From assembly GCA_034670405.1 (NCBI GenBank), contig JAXDDX010000007.1:2012501-2076500 (forward strand): a stretch of DNA of 64,000 nucleotides, written 5' to 3'. A program made the translations under genes and the position numbers. The notes beneath the pieces were generated by a model. That model was not told the DNA's origin. It ran no database searches and saw only the letters and a program-made list of their open reading frames with translations. This document shows, one piece after another, positions 1 through 10,888 of this stretch. Origin of the DNA: Hoplostethus atlanticus (Eukaryota > Chordata > Actinopteri > Trachichthyiformes > Trachichthyidae). Position 1 is the first letter of the stretch, and each line of letters opens with the position of its first letter.

Positions 1-404
1 AAGGATCAGTTAGTACAGATAGCTGAGCATTATGGCATTACTGTTGCAGAGAAGAAACTCAAGAGTGAGATTAAAGCTGTGGTTTTGGCGTCCTTATTTG
101 AGCAAGGTATTTTGACTAAGGGAGAGTTTTTGTCCGGACTTGGCGATGCCAGTGGTTGTGCCTATGGCTGGTTTTACTTTTGAGCAGCAAAAAGAGTTGC
201 TGACTTTGCAGTTTGAGCAGGAAAAATTGAGGTTAAAAGTGGACATGGAAAAACACCTTGAATTGGAAAAAATTCGACAACACACTGAGAGAATTAAACT
301 GGAATTGGAACAGTCCAAATTAAGTTTGATCAGAGATGGTAAGCTTTCTCCGTGGGTGTCCGGAGCAGAAGATGTGTTTTTTCCCCGTGACTCTGCACCT
401 CCTG
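1..404 (+). pseudogene. gag, 5' part (Gmr1-like element)
   Basis: Frame 1 is open from the first base to about 150 and then the reading continues in frame 2, so a frameshift sits near 140-160. The frame-2 part has the charged, helical EQQKELLTLQFEQEKLRL pattern, rich in Glu, Leu and Lys, that is common in the N-terminal half of fish gypsy Gag proteins. The coding sequence stops being Gag-like at the CTG at 402-404, where the Harbinger element was inserted. It resumes after 2018; because element plus duplicated CTG total 1617 nt, the two halves remain in the same frame. Confidence 0.7.
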
Positions 405-2018
405 GGGCCATATGTATAAACCATGTGTACGCACGAAAAGTGTACTTACATCACTTTCCACGCAGGTTCCGAATGTATAAAAATCCACGGGCGGCGAGAC
501 TGTGCGTACCGGTACGCATCTTTCACACCGCCACTTTCCACACAAGTTTCCAAATGTATAAAAATCCACAGGCGGCGAGACTGTGCGTACCATACGCATT
601 TTTGTTTTTGAGTTTTTATCCAAAAAAGGATAATAAAAGTGTGAATTTGGGTGACATTTTATTTAGCTTTTTTTCTTTCACTACATTGTGTTAGGATGTA
701 ATCTATAGTTTTAAAAAAAAACTTCACTATGATTACATAGTGATGCGTGAGTGGTTAACCTTTTTTTTTTTGACAAGCCTTCATTTCGTTTTTTCTTGAG
801 TAAATATGTTTGTCACTATGCATTCTAAGAATGATAATAATCTTTATATAAATAAACAAATAAATACATGATCTTTATATAAATAAAGATTATTATTGTG
901 TATTATTGGGGAGTAAGAATAACCTACCCTATATAAAGGCTGTGCGTAATGGCTGTGCCAAATGATACAATGGCTGCTTTGGCGTTGCTGGAAGATATTG
1001 CTATTGCGCAATTTAGGCGAGAACGAGTCTTCAGAGACCATACTGGTTTTCTGCCCCATGATGTTGACTGGCTAATGCGCCGCTTTGGATTTCCAAGAGC
1101 TGTTCTCTTCGAATTGTGTACTGAACTGGGCCCTGTGTTGGAAAGGCACTCTCGGAGAAACCCTGCCGTCCCCGTCCATCTACAGGTATTGACAACAATC
1201 GGGTTTTTAGCGACGGGGACGTTTCAGGGGAGCTTGCGGACAGATCAGGGATATCCTGAGCTGCCCTGAGCCGGGTCATGCCCATGGCGTGGGGTGGCAT
1301 CATTTCTTTGAGTAATAGATCATCAGGTTCCCACACAGCAGCTGAACAGGCCAACAAAATGCAATTTGCAGCGATGTCCGGTTTCCCAAATGTAATATAT
1401 GTATATAATATTGTTTATGTATGTAATATTTGATACCCTCAGGTGACAATGGGTATGCATTGAAGCCATGGTTACTTATGCCATTTACAAACCCCCAGAG
1501 CGCACAACAGACGCGCTGTAATGTGATGCACAGCCGTGCGCTCTGTGGTAGAGCGTTGCATTGGGCTTTTAAAAGGGAGATGGTTTCGGTTACTTTCTGC
1601 CATTCAACTTGTTTCATTTGGTTGGTAATGCCAGAGCTTAGGCTTCCAAATAATACGCGTTTTCTTGATCGTCATTTTGATCAACCATTATTTCAAGTTC
1701 ACAGTCGTAAAATTGCGATTCTTCTATTGCTTCTTAAATGCTTCCGCCGTTTCTCCTCAAAACTAAACTAAATGCTGGCCCTTTATATGCAAACCAGGTA
1801 ATTGGGGGAGTGTTGGAAGCCATTTATAGTAAATTGTGGGCATGGTCAGAAGGCTCGTGCACGTGCGCACAATTTCAGGATGATTGAGATGTATGAGGAA
1901 AAAACATGTGGGAACAGACGTACGTGGGGTTTTATACATCTGAGCGTATGCATGTTTCCTGTTTTGTGCGTACACATATTTCTACACCTAAATCTACACA
2001 GTTTTATACATCTGGCCC
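405..2018 (+). mobile_element. PIF/Harbinger DNA transposon, decayed
   Basis: The insertion begins GGGCCATATGTATAAA and ends with the inverse TTTATACATCTGGCCC, and is flanked by a direct CTG duplication (402-404 and 2019-2021). A 3-bp target duplication of the CWG type fits PIF/Harbinger. Removing the insert reconnects the host gag frame. Inside are repeated sub-terminal blocks carrying ATGTATAAA and TGTGCGTAC (about 417-600), a TATA-like TATATAAA (near 930) and a partial transposase frame. The length of 1614 bp and the missing catalytic region indicate an internally deleted copy. Confidence 0.85.
949..1269 (+). pseudogene. Harbinger transposase, N-terminal fragment (HARBI1-like)
   Basis: This 106-codon frame starts 12-20 nt after a TATATAAAGG box. 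It contains the run RRERVFRDHTGFLPHDVDW followed by an FGFPRAVLFELC helix and an FLATGTFQGSL segment. This is the usual layout of the N-terminal region of PIF/Harbinger nucleases, which precedes the catalytic DDE part. The frame ends at a stop at 1267-1269, and no DDE catalytic region follows in any frame, so the product would be inactive. Confidence 0.7.
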
Positions 2019-2740
2019 CTGGTGTTGCAAATCTGCGTTTGGTGCCAAAATTGAACGAGAAAGACCCAGATACTTTTTTCACTCTTTTTGAACGCATTGC
2101 AGATGCTAAGGGATGGCCAGATTCAGACAGAGTATTAATGCTTCAGTGCATCCTTACTGGGAGAGCCCAGGAGGCGTATTCAGCCTTATGTGCCGCTGAC
2201 TGTTTGGATTATGTTAACGTAAAGTCTTCTGTTTTGAAAGCATATGAATTGGTTCCTGAAGCATATCGCCAGAAATTTAGGAATTGGGTAAAAGGCGATA
2301 GGCAAACAAATGTAGAGTTTGTCCGTGATTTGCAGTCACACTTTAGCCATTGGTGTTCCGCTGCTAAAGTGGATTCTTTTGATGGTCTTTGTTTTGGAAC
2401 AGTTTATCCCTCAACGTATTGCCACTTACGTCAATGAGCAGAAGCCGTCCACTGTGCATAAAGCAGCTGAGCTGGCTGATGATTTTGTCTTGACGCATAA
2501 GTGTGGTTTTGGAGAGATGCGCTCTGGAGCTAGTGGGAAAAGTGGGGATGATAACGGTAATGGTAATTCCCGTTTTGGTGCCAAATTTGCTAAGCCTGGT
2601 CCATCGCGTACAGGTAAATTCTCATACACGGGAACTGAAGGCACCAGAGTATGTAATTACTGTCGTGAAGTTGGGCATTGGAAGGACCAGTGTCCGCTGT
2701 TGAGATCTAAAGTGAAGCGTCAGTCATCGTTACATGCTCC
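2019..2740 (+). pseudogene. gag, 3' part with zinc knuckle
   Basis: From 2022 the frame-2 product reads VANLRLVPKLNEKDPDTFF and then a GWPDSDRVLMLQCILTGRAQEAYSAL stretch, split here as GWPDSDRVLMLQC and TGRAQEAY, the conserved SCAN-like capsid region of fish gypsy Gag. Near 2390 the reading shifts to frame 3 (VLEQFIPQRIATYVNEQKP). A CCHC zinc knuckle, C-N-Y-C-x4-H-x4-C, lies at about 2653-2694. Gag would package the element RNA in cytoplasmic particles; the frameshift inactivates this copy. Confidence 0.85.
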
Positions 2741-2749
2741 GGCTATGTT

Positions 2750-2947
2750 GTGCTCTACTGTTTCGGGGAAGAGACCGGTACTGGTCCTGGCTTCGACCCG
2801 TTTATTGCCGATGCTTTTGTGTCCTTGGTTGGGAAAGACGAGCGCGTGCCGATTAAAGTACTGCGTGACACAGGCGCCAACCACTCATTTATTGTGGAAT
2901 CCGTGTTACCTTTTTCACCAGCGACGGAAACGGGGATTTTGTGCTGA
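2750..2947 (+). pseudogene. retroviral-type aspartic protease
   Basis: In frame 2 a short open stretch carries VLRDTGANHSFI, the aspartic protease active-site motif (D-T-G-A) of Ty3/gypsy elements, followed by a stop at 2945-2947. The downstream flap-to-C-terminal part (QGMELGLIPVPRH, then VGMILGNDLAG) continues in frame 1 after 2941. A second frameshift therefore separates the active site from the remainder of pol. Confidence 0.75.
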
Positions 2948-5900
2948 TGCAGGGTATGGAGTTGGGTTTGATTCCTGTGCCGCGCCATAATATGGTCCTT
3001 GAGTGTGACCTAGTACAGGGCATCGTTCCTGTTGGGGTGCGCCTGGCGTTGCCGCTTGACGATGTTGGGATGATTTTGGGTAACGATTTGGCTGGTAGTG
3101 CGGTGTGGGCAAATGTGCCTCCGTGTCCCGTGGTTATCTCCAAACCAGTAGCGTCTGGGGAGCAGGTTGAGAGTGGTCTGATATCTCCAGGGGTTTTTCC
3201 AGCCTGCGCCGTGATGCATGCACAGAGCCATAAGGTGACTGCTCCAGACCCGCCTGCTTCAGTGTGTGGTGAAGGTACAGTGAAGGCAGAAGATGTAGTT
3301 TCCATGCCTGATCTTCCTTCATGTGTTTCAAGGGAAGAATGGGTTAAGAGCCAAAGGGCTGATTCATCTCTCTCTACTTTGTGGGATGAGGCTTTGTCAT
3401 TGAGAGGAATAAGAGACCTTGCTCATGGTTACTTTCTCCAGGGAGATTTGCTTGTGAGGAAATGGGTGCCTTGTGAGGGTGATTTTGTTGGCGAAGCGAT
3501 TTTTCAGGTTGTTGTGCCAAAAACTTTTCGTGAGGTTGTGTTGAAAACTGCACATGATGATTGTGGACATTTGGGTGTAAGGAAGACTTATGACCGTGTC
3601 CTGCGCTACTTCTTTTGGCCTCAGTTAAAGCGCGATGTCTCCAAATATATTAAGACATGCCATACGTGCCAGCTTACTGGTAAACCAAGTCAGGTTATCA
3701 AGCCTGCTCCTCTTTCACCTATACCGGTTGTTAGTCAGCCATTTGAGCATTTAATTGTGGATTGTGTGGGGCCCTTACCTCCGTCCAAATCTGGTTGTGC
3801 GTACATGTTAACTGTGATGTGCCAAACTACGAGATATCCCGCTGCATATCCTTTGCGTTCCATCTCGGTGAAATCTGTTGTTAAGGCTTTGATGCAGTTC
3901 ATTTCTATTTTTGGCATTCCACGTGTGATTCAGAGCGATCAGGGTTCTAACTTTACTTCTCACATGTTTGATCAGATCCTAAAACAGTTGCGAGTGAAGC
4001 ATAACCGTGCGTCGGCGTACCATGCACAAAGTCAGGGTGCGCTGGAACGTTTTCACCAGACATTAAAATCAATGTTGCGCACTTATTGTATGGAAATGGG
4101 GAGAGACTGGGAGGAAGGACTACCGTGGCTGATGTTATCAGCCAGGGAAGTTGTGCAGGAAAGCACTGGGTTTAGCCCTAACAATCTTGTGTTTGGTCAT
4201 ATGGTGCGTGGTCCGTTAACTGTTCTCAAAGATGAGTTGACTGAGAGTGATCCGCCAAAAGATTTACTTGAGTATGTGCATGGGTTTCGTCATCGCCTGT
4301 ATACGGCCGTTTAATTGGCAAGGGAAAAATTGGAAGGTGCACAGGCAACTATGAAGAGACTGTATGATCGCCGGGCGGAGCACCGCGAATTCAGCCCGGG
4401 TGATCAGGTTTTAGCTCTCATGCCACTTGTGGGTTCACCGTTTCAAGCGAAATTCATAGGCCCGTACACTGTAGAGAGGCAAATTTCAGAACAGAACTAT
4501 TTGATTGCTACTCCAGACCGGAGAAAGTCTTCTCAGTTGTGTCATGTTAACTTGTTGAAACCATATTATGCTCGTGATGCTACTGATGTTGTTGACCCCA
4601 TGGCTCAGAAAGCTGATGTTAGTCCGGTACTCATGGTTAGTTCTGGTTTTGTGTCTGCAGGTCCTGAGGTTGTTACTGATGTGACGTTGGATGGTGAGGT
4701 GGACGTTACAGCGCCTGGTGATCCTGTAGTATACGGTAGGCTTAAAAACTTACGTAATCTGGACAGGCAGTTGGCTCACTTACCTGAGTCACAGCGCACT
4801 GAGCTGCTTGCTCTGATTAACAGGTTTCCAGTCTTGTTTAGTGACACTCCATCCCAAACGCACCTTATTCAACATGATATTGATGTTGGTGACACTCCTC
4901 CAATTAAACAACGTTTTTATCGTTGTGCCTCAGATAAATGTAAATTATTGGAGTCCGAAGTAAAATATATGTTGGAGAATGAGATTGCAGTGCCGTCATC
5001 AAGTTGGGCGTCACCAAGCTTGCTGGTGGATAAGTCAGATGGGTCACCGAGGTTTTGCAATGACTACCGTAAAGTTAATCAAGTCACCAAGGCAGATTCA
5101 TATCCTTTACCTAGGATTGAAGATTGCATTGACCAGGTTGGATCAGCTACCTTTGTCTAAGTTAAGTTTGACTTATTGAAGGGGTATTGGCAAGTTCCCT
5201 TGACCACGCGTGCACGTGAAATTTCTGCCTTCATAACACCTTTTGGATTGTATGAATACACTGTGATGAGTTTTGGACTTCGTAATCCACCCGCAATGTT
5301 CCAGCGCCTTATGAACATGGTTGTAGCAGGGCTTGAGGGTTGTGCTGTCTATCTAGACGACATGGTTGTGTTCAGTGAAACGTGGGGCGAGCATATCCAG
5401 CGTGTTTGTGCTCTGTTTTGCCGCTTGGCTGAAGCGCAACTTACGGTCAATTTGGCTAAGTGTGAGTTTGCCAGGGCAACGTATCTCGGCCGGGTGGTCG
5501 GACAGGGTCAAGTTTGTCCGCTAGATGCGAAAGTCAGAGCGGTCATGCAGTATCCTGTGCCAGCTACAAAGAAAGAGTTGATGCGTTTTTTGGGCTTGGT
5601 AGGTTACTACTGTGCATTTTGTAAGAACTTTTCAGCTGTAGTTGCACCTCTGACAGACTTGCTTAAGGGAAAGACTACATTTGCATGGTCTCCTCAGTGT
5701 CAGAGTGCCTTTGTAAATGTGAAAACTCTCCTGTGTGCTGCTCCGGTCCTGGCTGCGCCTCGCTTGGATGAGCCATTCAAGCTTGAGGTTGATGCCAGTC
5801 ATGTGGGGGCAGGTGCGGTTTTGTTACAGGGTAGAGAGGGAGTGGATAGAAAGGTGTGTTACTTCTCTAAAAAGTTCAATTTGTACCAACTCAACTATTC

Positions 5901-6153
5901 TATCATAGAGAAGGAATCACTGGGACTTATCTGGGCGCTCCAGCATTTTGAAGTTTATGTTGATTCTGGTAATGGATCATTGGTCGTGTATACCGACCAC
6001 AATCCCTTGACATTCCTCTATTCACTGCACTGCCCAAATCGTCGGTTAATGCGATGGATGTTGTTCCTCCAGGCGTACAGCTTAGATGTTAGGCATATTA
6101 AAGGCAAGGATAACGTTGTAGCAGATGCTCTCTCCCATGCTCTGTTGGCCTAA
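2941..6153 (+). pseudogene. pol: integrase - reverse transcriptase - RNase H, with two in-frame stops
   Basis: One frame runs from the protease C-terminus to the TAA at 6151 and is broken only by TAA at 4312-4314 and 5158-5160. In order: an H2C2 zinc-binding domain (HDDCGHLG to CHTC, about 3553-3666); an integrase core with D at 3760, D at 3937 and E at 4045, the last two 36 codons apart as in DD(35)E; a GPY/F module (KFIGPYTV) with a chromatin-side HVNLLKPY end, about 4390-4570; RT with FCNDYRKVN and the YLDD active site at 5350-5361; and RNase H with DASHVGAG and YTDHNPL. All key residues are present. Each nonsense codon alone would stop translation. Confidence 0.93.
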
Positions 6154-6379
6154 CTGTTTTGTTATTTTGTGTTTATAACTCCATCTTATCATCTGTTCCT
6201 ATCCTCCTTAATTGCTGCTTTTTTCCCCCCCAGGTACCTGGTTGCAGAAGTGGGGCGTGGGGGCAGAGTGGTTAAAATGGATTTTTTCTTATTGATTTAT
6301 GCTAATTTTCGGTGATCCCGTTGAGACCCCGACTGTAGGGGAGGGGGGGGGGCGTCCCTTCTGCTGTAGAAGGGACGCC
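6154..6379 (+). other. 3' non-coding end of the retrotransposon with purine tract and hairpin
   Basis: After the pol stop there are about 180 nt without coding content, then GTAGGGGAGGGGGGGGGG, which looks like a polypurine tract used to prime plus-strand synthesis. Directly behind it, 6351-6362 (GGCGTCCCTTCT) pairs perfectly with 6368-6379 around a 5-nt loop. Only a few bases that might belong to a 3' LTR remain before LINE sequence begins. Confidence 0.5.
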
Positions 6380-7575
6380 GCAGCACCCTCAATGACTTCA
6401 GACCAGTGGCACTGACCTCTCATATCATGAAGACCTTTGAGAGGTTGGTCCTACAGCACCTGAAGCCACTAGTGGCACCCTCTCTGGACCCCCGGCAGTT
6501 CGCATATCAGGCACACCTGGGAGTCGACGATGCCATCACCTACTAGCTGCATAAGGCATACTCTCACCTGGAGAGGCCTGGGAGCCTGTGAGAATCATGT
6601 TTTTCGACTTCTCCAGTGCATTTAACACCATCCAGCCACTGCCTGCTTGCAGAGAAGCTTGCAGCCATGCAGGTAGACCACGCCATGGCACATTGGATTA
6701 CGGACTACGTCACCAGCAGACCGCAGTTTGTTCGTCTACGGAGCAGCCTGTCGGATACACTGGTGACTAACACAGGTGTACCCCAGGGAACGGTACTGTC
6801 GCCATTCTTGTTCACCCTCTACACCTCATACTTTCGATTCAATTCTGGATCTACTCATCTCCAGAAGTTCTCTGATGATTCATCCATTGTGGGTTGCATC
6901 GAAAATGAGGATGAGTACAGGAGTCTGGTGGAGAGGTTTGTCGGATGGTGTGACAACAACCACCTACAGCTCAATGTCAGCAAGATAAAAGAGCTTGTGG
7001 TGGACTTCTGTCAGAACAAGAGGTGACCACCACCACCTGTGATCCTCCAGGTTAAGGAGGTGGAGGTGGTGGACTCGTACAAATTCCTGGGGGTGCACCT
7101 CAACAATACACTGGACTGGTCAGACAACACTGATGCCCTCTACAGGAAAGGTCAGAGCAGACTGTACTTCCTGAGGAGGCTCAGGTCATTCAATGTGTGC
7201 AACAGGCTGCTCTGCATGTTCTACCAGACCGTGGTGGCCAGTGCACTCTCAAGAAAGCTGGCTCAGTTGTGGGAGAGACCCTGGACAGTCTGGAAGAGGT
7301 GGCTGAGGGGAGGATGAGGTCTAAAATCAGATCCATCTTGGAGAACCCATCCCACCCCCTCTATGATGAGATGAACGGGCTGAGAAGCTCCTTCAGCCAC
7401 CGTCTCATCCAAGTGCACAAGGGAGCGCTTCAAGCACTCTTTTGTGCCTACAGCCATCCGGCTGTACAACGCTACCTCCAACATCAACCCGAGCCTGCTG
7501 CTTTCTTCTTGACCCCCCCTCCACACATACCTACATACCTACACCCGGACCTACTCAGAACTTTGTATTAGTCCT
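6380..7575 (+). mobile_element. L2-type LINE fragment (reverse transcriptase part)
   Basis: The piece begins inside RT (LNDFRPVALTS) and follows the usual order: [11 protein letters not shown] (about 6600), TGVPQGTVLSPFLFTLYT (about 6770-6830), FSDDSSIVG, where fish L2 copies usually have FADD (about 6870), NHLQLNVSK, then the C-terminal SYKFLGVHLNN and SHRLIQVHKGA segments up to about 7570. There are stops (for example near 6542 and 6590) and frameshifts near 6640, 7025 and 7300, so it is a dead, 5'-truncated copy. Family name is by motif only; Rex1/Babar or another CR1-group clade is possible. Confidence 0.8.
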
Positions 7576-7743
7576 AGTTTATGATTACACAATACACACC
7601 GATATTCCGAGGCGGTGTTATTGCATGTCCATGTGTGGGTGGTCCATGGAGGAGTGGGTCATGCCCTTGCTTCCCCTGCTCATGGGGGAGCCATCTTCAA
7701 CCAGCTGGGACTGACTCCAGAGGTGCACCAGCGTCAGACAGAC

Positions 7744-7830
7744 TGAGACAATTTTCCCCAGAAGATAAAGTTTTTGTGCTGCTCCCTTTATCCAGCTCCA
7801 AATTTCTCCAGAGGGGAACTGAGCTCCCCT
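7744..7830 (+). pseudogene. integrase C-terminal fragment ahead of gag
   Basis: FSPEDKVFVLLPLSSSKFLQ resembles the post-core segment of gypsy integrases that precedes the GPY/F module. It stands upstream of the gag remnant rather than after the integrase core, so it is either the tail of another copy or the product of recombination between copies. Confidence 0.5.
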
Positions 7831-8545
7831 TCATCCTGTCTGGCTCAGGACATCCTGCCAAAGATAACATCGTCAGACGACCCCGAGGCGTTCCTCGCCA
7901 TGTTTGAGAGGTCGGCAGGGGTGTGTGGGTGGCCAATAGAGGAAGCCTGCCGGCATCCTCACACAACACCTATGAAGAAGGCTATCCTGGACCGTCTCGG
8001 CCTCACTCCAGAGGGACACTGTCGACGGTACAGGTTGGCCTCCTACAGGGACACTGGCTGAGCTTTTGTCTACGTGCAGCAGCTCCTCGATGCCACAAGG
8101 CGATGGCTACAACTGTTACCATCTATCTCTGACTGGATCCAGTGCCACTGCCCCCAGGACCTGGATGCCGTAGTTGCCCTGGCGGAGGATCACCTGTGCC
8201 TGCAGTCTCAGAGACAACCCTGAGGAGAATATTTTCTTCCTCTGTCCCTCCCAAATCTCCTCTTGTAGTAACCCCTCCATTCCCTCTTCCCAGCAGGGCC
8301 CAGCCTCGGTGTCTGCTGACACGACTCCCGAGAGTACTCAGACGCCTGGGCAGGAGTGCTGGCAGTGCGGACGACCTATGCAATTCACAAAGGAGTGCCC
8401 TGTCATGGAAGTGGGACAGGTGGTTTGGGTCGCCAGGGTGCTGGTCTCCTCCGATCTGGAGGGGATGTATTGTATTCCAGAGTGCAAGGGGGTACACAGG
8501 CTTTAGTGGATTCTGGCTGTACTCAGACCATGATACACTAAAGCC
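7830..8545 (+). pseudogene. gag - zinc knuckle - protease remnant of the second gypsy element
   Basis: Capsid motifs DDPEAFLAMFERSAGVCGWP (7876-7935) and a later WIQCHCPQDLDAV-like segment (about 8130-8175) are in different frames. A CCHC-like knuckle starts CWQCGRP at about 8358 and its spacing is altered. LVDSGCTQTMIH, the protease active site with S-G in place of T-G, lies at about 8503-8540. No frame is open through the region. Confidence 0.65.
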
Positions 8546-8589
8546 TGGTGCTGCCCGGGGCATTGGTGGAGGCTGTGGCACCTCAAGGG

Positions 8590-9000
8590 AAAAGCCAGAA
8601 GTCATAAGCCTAATCTAAGGGCAGATTCCTGGCACAGATCACACAGTAGGCAAAATTCAACCCAAAATGGTACTTTTAATTAACTTAGTCAAAGTACAAC
8701 TTAAACTTATTTTCCTCATACATTACCTTAAGTCTTTTTGGTGAGGTAATCAGCTCCCACCTGGCTGGTTACTAACGCCCTTCACCTAGGGCAAGATGGG
8801 TGACTGGCTGTTGTCTGCTGGGGAATGTAGTCCTTTCCCACAATTTCTCAGTGGCAGATACCCCAATCTGCCACAAGGCATCATGGGGGGAAATCAGGTT
8901 TGAGCATGGGGATATTCACAAATATCCGGTGGTACTGGAGGAAACTCGGTAGAAAGGGAAAAAGCATAGAGTAAGGGCTGTGGTTAGCTCCCACCCTATG
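8590..9000. other. unclassified non-coding insert between protease and integrase remnants
   Basis: About 400 nt here match neither protease nor integrase in any frame, while recognisable pre-integrase sequence follows from about 9200. The stretch is probably a further insertion in the decayed gypsy element. I see no clear terminal repeats or target duplication, so its class is open. Confidence 0.3.
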
Positions 9001-9199
9001 CGCCCCCTAATATTAGGCACCAATTGGAGTTTGTTTCTGTGGTTAGGGAATGTGTGGGGGAGCATTCATGACAGATAGGGGCGTTTGATGTGTGTGCTAT
9101 GCTCAGTGATGACACAGTGCTGTCTCACACTTCCGGGGGGCCGGGGGAGGTGCCAGCTTCACTTGTCCACCCCATGGATTTCCCACTCGAGCAGTCTTG

Positions 9200-9480
9200 T
9201 GACTATACTCTAGGCTCTGCCTTTGATTAAGTGATGAGTATTGATGGTCATCAGGTGTGTGCTGATGCAGCAATCATGCATCCTCACTTTGCAATTGTTA
9301 GGGACAGATTGTACAGAGTGAGTCGTGACACTCAGACCAGAGAGGTAGTTACCCAGTTGTTGGTTTCCAGCAAATTATTTTCCAGGTGAATTGAGGTCCA
9401 CTTGACATGGACCTCATCAGGCCATTAGACCGTAGTGCACAGGGATATCACTCTGTGTTGGTCCTAGTTGATTATGCAAC
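9200..9480 (+). pseudogene. integrase N-terminal and core fragment
   Basis: The piece covers the linker ahead of integrase (MSIDGHQV, IMHPHFAIVRDRLYRV) and, after a deletion that removes the H2C2 zinc finger, the beginning of the core with the first catalytic Asp region (MDLIRPLDRSAQGYHSVLVLVDYATRY). It stops at 9480/9488 where the hAT element is inserted, and the core continues at 10897. Confidence 0.65.
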
Positions 9481-9488
9481 CCGATATC

Positions 9489-10888
9489 TAGGGCTGTCAG
9501 GGGTTTTGAAATTTTCCCACCGCGGGTGTGTATCTGGCTCATCACCGCGGTATGCGGTGGTACCGCATGCGAGTTTACCTGTGATCGGTTCAGTGTAAGA
9601 CACTAGCGGCTCCTAAGAACAGGAAAAAAATGTCTAACGTCATAGGAGTCCCAAACAATTTCAAACATGTTTGATAATCTATCCATTTGTCCCTCAACAT
9701 TGTGAAATCTGATAAAAGTAGGGATGTGAACGTGTACACGAAGTTTGAATCATAAACGTTTAGACGCCCCTGGAAGCCTGGTGGACTGGGGCAGCCTTAG
9801 TGCTCCGCGGCTGACCTGCCGGGAGGGGGGAGGTGCGCGCGCCGGGGAAGACGGCGCTCTACACGGCGCTGGGCCGGGTTTATATCGCTGGTGTGCAAAT
9901 AAAACGGCCTGCTGGCCAGTTAACTCTCCTCCTGCCTATGTCTCTGTCTGTCACGGACCCCGGTACTGTGGCGAGTCCGCCACAGTATTATTATTATTGA
10001 TATATATATATATATATTTTTTTTTTTTACACAAAAAAAAACACATTCATAAACTGTAGCCTAACTTACAATCGCTGTCATAAATGGGGAAATAAACTAC
10101 TTACCTACTAAATACCAAGCGTCTTTCAAATCAATCACGTTAGTTAATTATGTTAACCAGCCAATGCGCACGCTCGTAAATTCACTCCGGCTCACTAAAC
10201 ACGGCGAATGTCAAAAAGCTCTTTGTGGCAGTTTTTCAACAAAATTGAGGGAGATTACCAAACAGAGCAAAGTGTGTATTATGTGAAAAAACACTCATTA
10301 TACTAGCCCTAAAATGAGTTTAGTCATACTGTAGCGTCCTGTCAAAGACGGATACTTTGAGTAGACAAACGAAACAGTTAGTTTGCAATCCAGTGCATTT
10401 ATTAAGCTGATTATTAGTTACCGTTGGCCGTAACCACGCCGTACAACAGCTCACCTCGATAACTTAACTCTCCAAACTCTTAAACCCAGCGCCAGAGCGT
10501 ACCACCACAACACAGGTGTCTCAACCTAACTCTCTTGGCCCGCCTCCCCGCCTCTCAACCAATCACAGGAAGACTAAGCACACTAAGACTGGTGATGGGC
10601 AACCAACAGTTGGGAGGTACGAACCCGCTAATAACATCTCCCATAACTGGCCATAACTAACAGTAAGCATCACATATTTCAACCGGGTTGTTACAATACT
10701 TTACACCAAATACACATGAATATGATTAATTTAATAATGAAATAGAAAACAAATAATAAAAAACTTCCAAAATACAGGACTTTTTATTTTTTTTAACAAC
10801 CGCGGTTGTTGCGGTGGTTTGTTTTCCATCCGCGGGTGCCTTGACACAACCGCGGTGGTGCGGTGATGCGGTTACCACGACAGCCCTA
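9489..10888. mobile_element. hAT-type DNA transposon, non-autonomous
   Basis: The element begins TAGGGCTGTCAGG and ends CACGACAGCCCTA (imperfect terminal inverted repeats). It is flanked by a perfect 8-bp direct repeat CCGATATC at 9481-9488 and 10889-10896, which is diagnostic of hAT transposition. Both ends also carry CCGCGG-rich subterminal repeats (about 9519-9570 and 10800-10880). No transposase frame is visible. A GC-rich section at about 9740-9990, with an AATAAA and a CGAGTCCGCCACA end, looks like LTR or 3'-UTR material carried inside or nested. Confidence 0.88.

Larger units (their letters stand above)
1..6153 (+). mobile_element. Gmr1-like Ty3/gypsy LTR retrotransposon, 5' end outside the window
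   Basis: The internal part of an LTR retrotransposon reads gag, zinc knuckle, protease, integrase, reverse transcriptase, RNase H on the + strand. Integrase before RT is the Ty1/copia order, yet the enzymes are Ty3/gypsy type; this combination is known from the Gmr1 group of fish and other deuterostomes. The 5' LTR would lie left of position 1. No 3' LTR is recognisable: a G-rich polypurine-like tract (6337-6352) and a hairpin are followed directly by LINE sequence. A Harbinger element splits gag. The copy is non-functional: gag-protease has several frameshifts and pol has two in-frame TAA codons, but long stretches are otherwise open, so it is moderately young. Confidence 0.9.
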
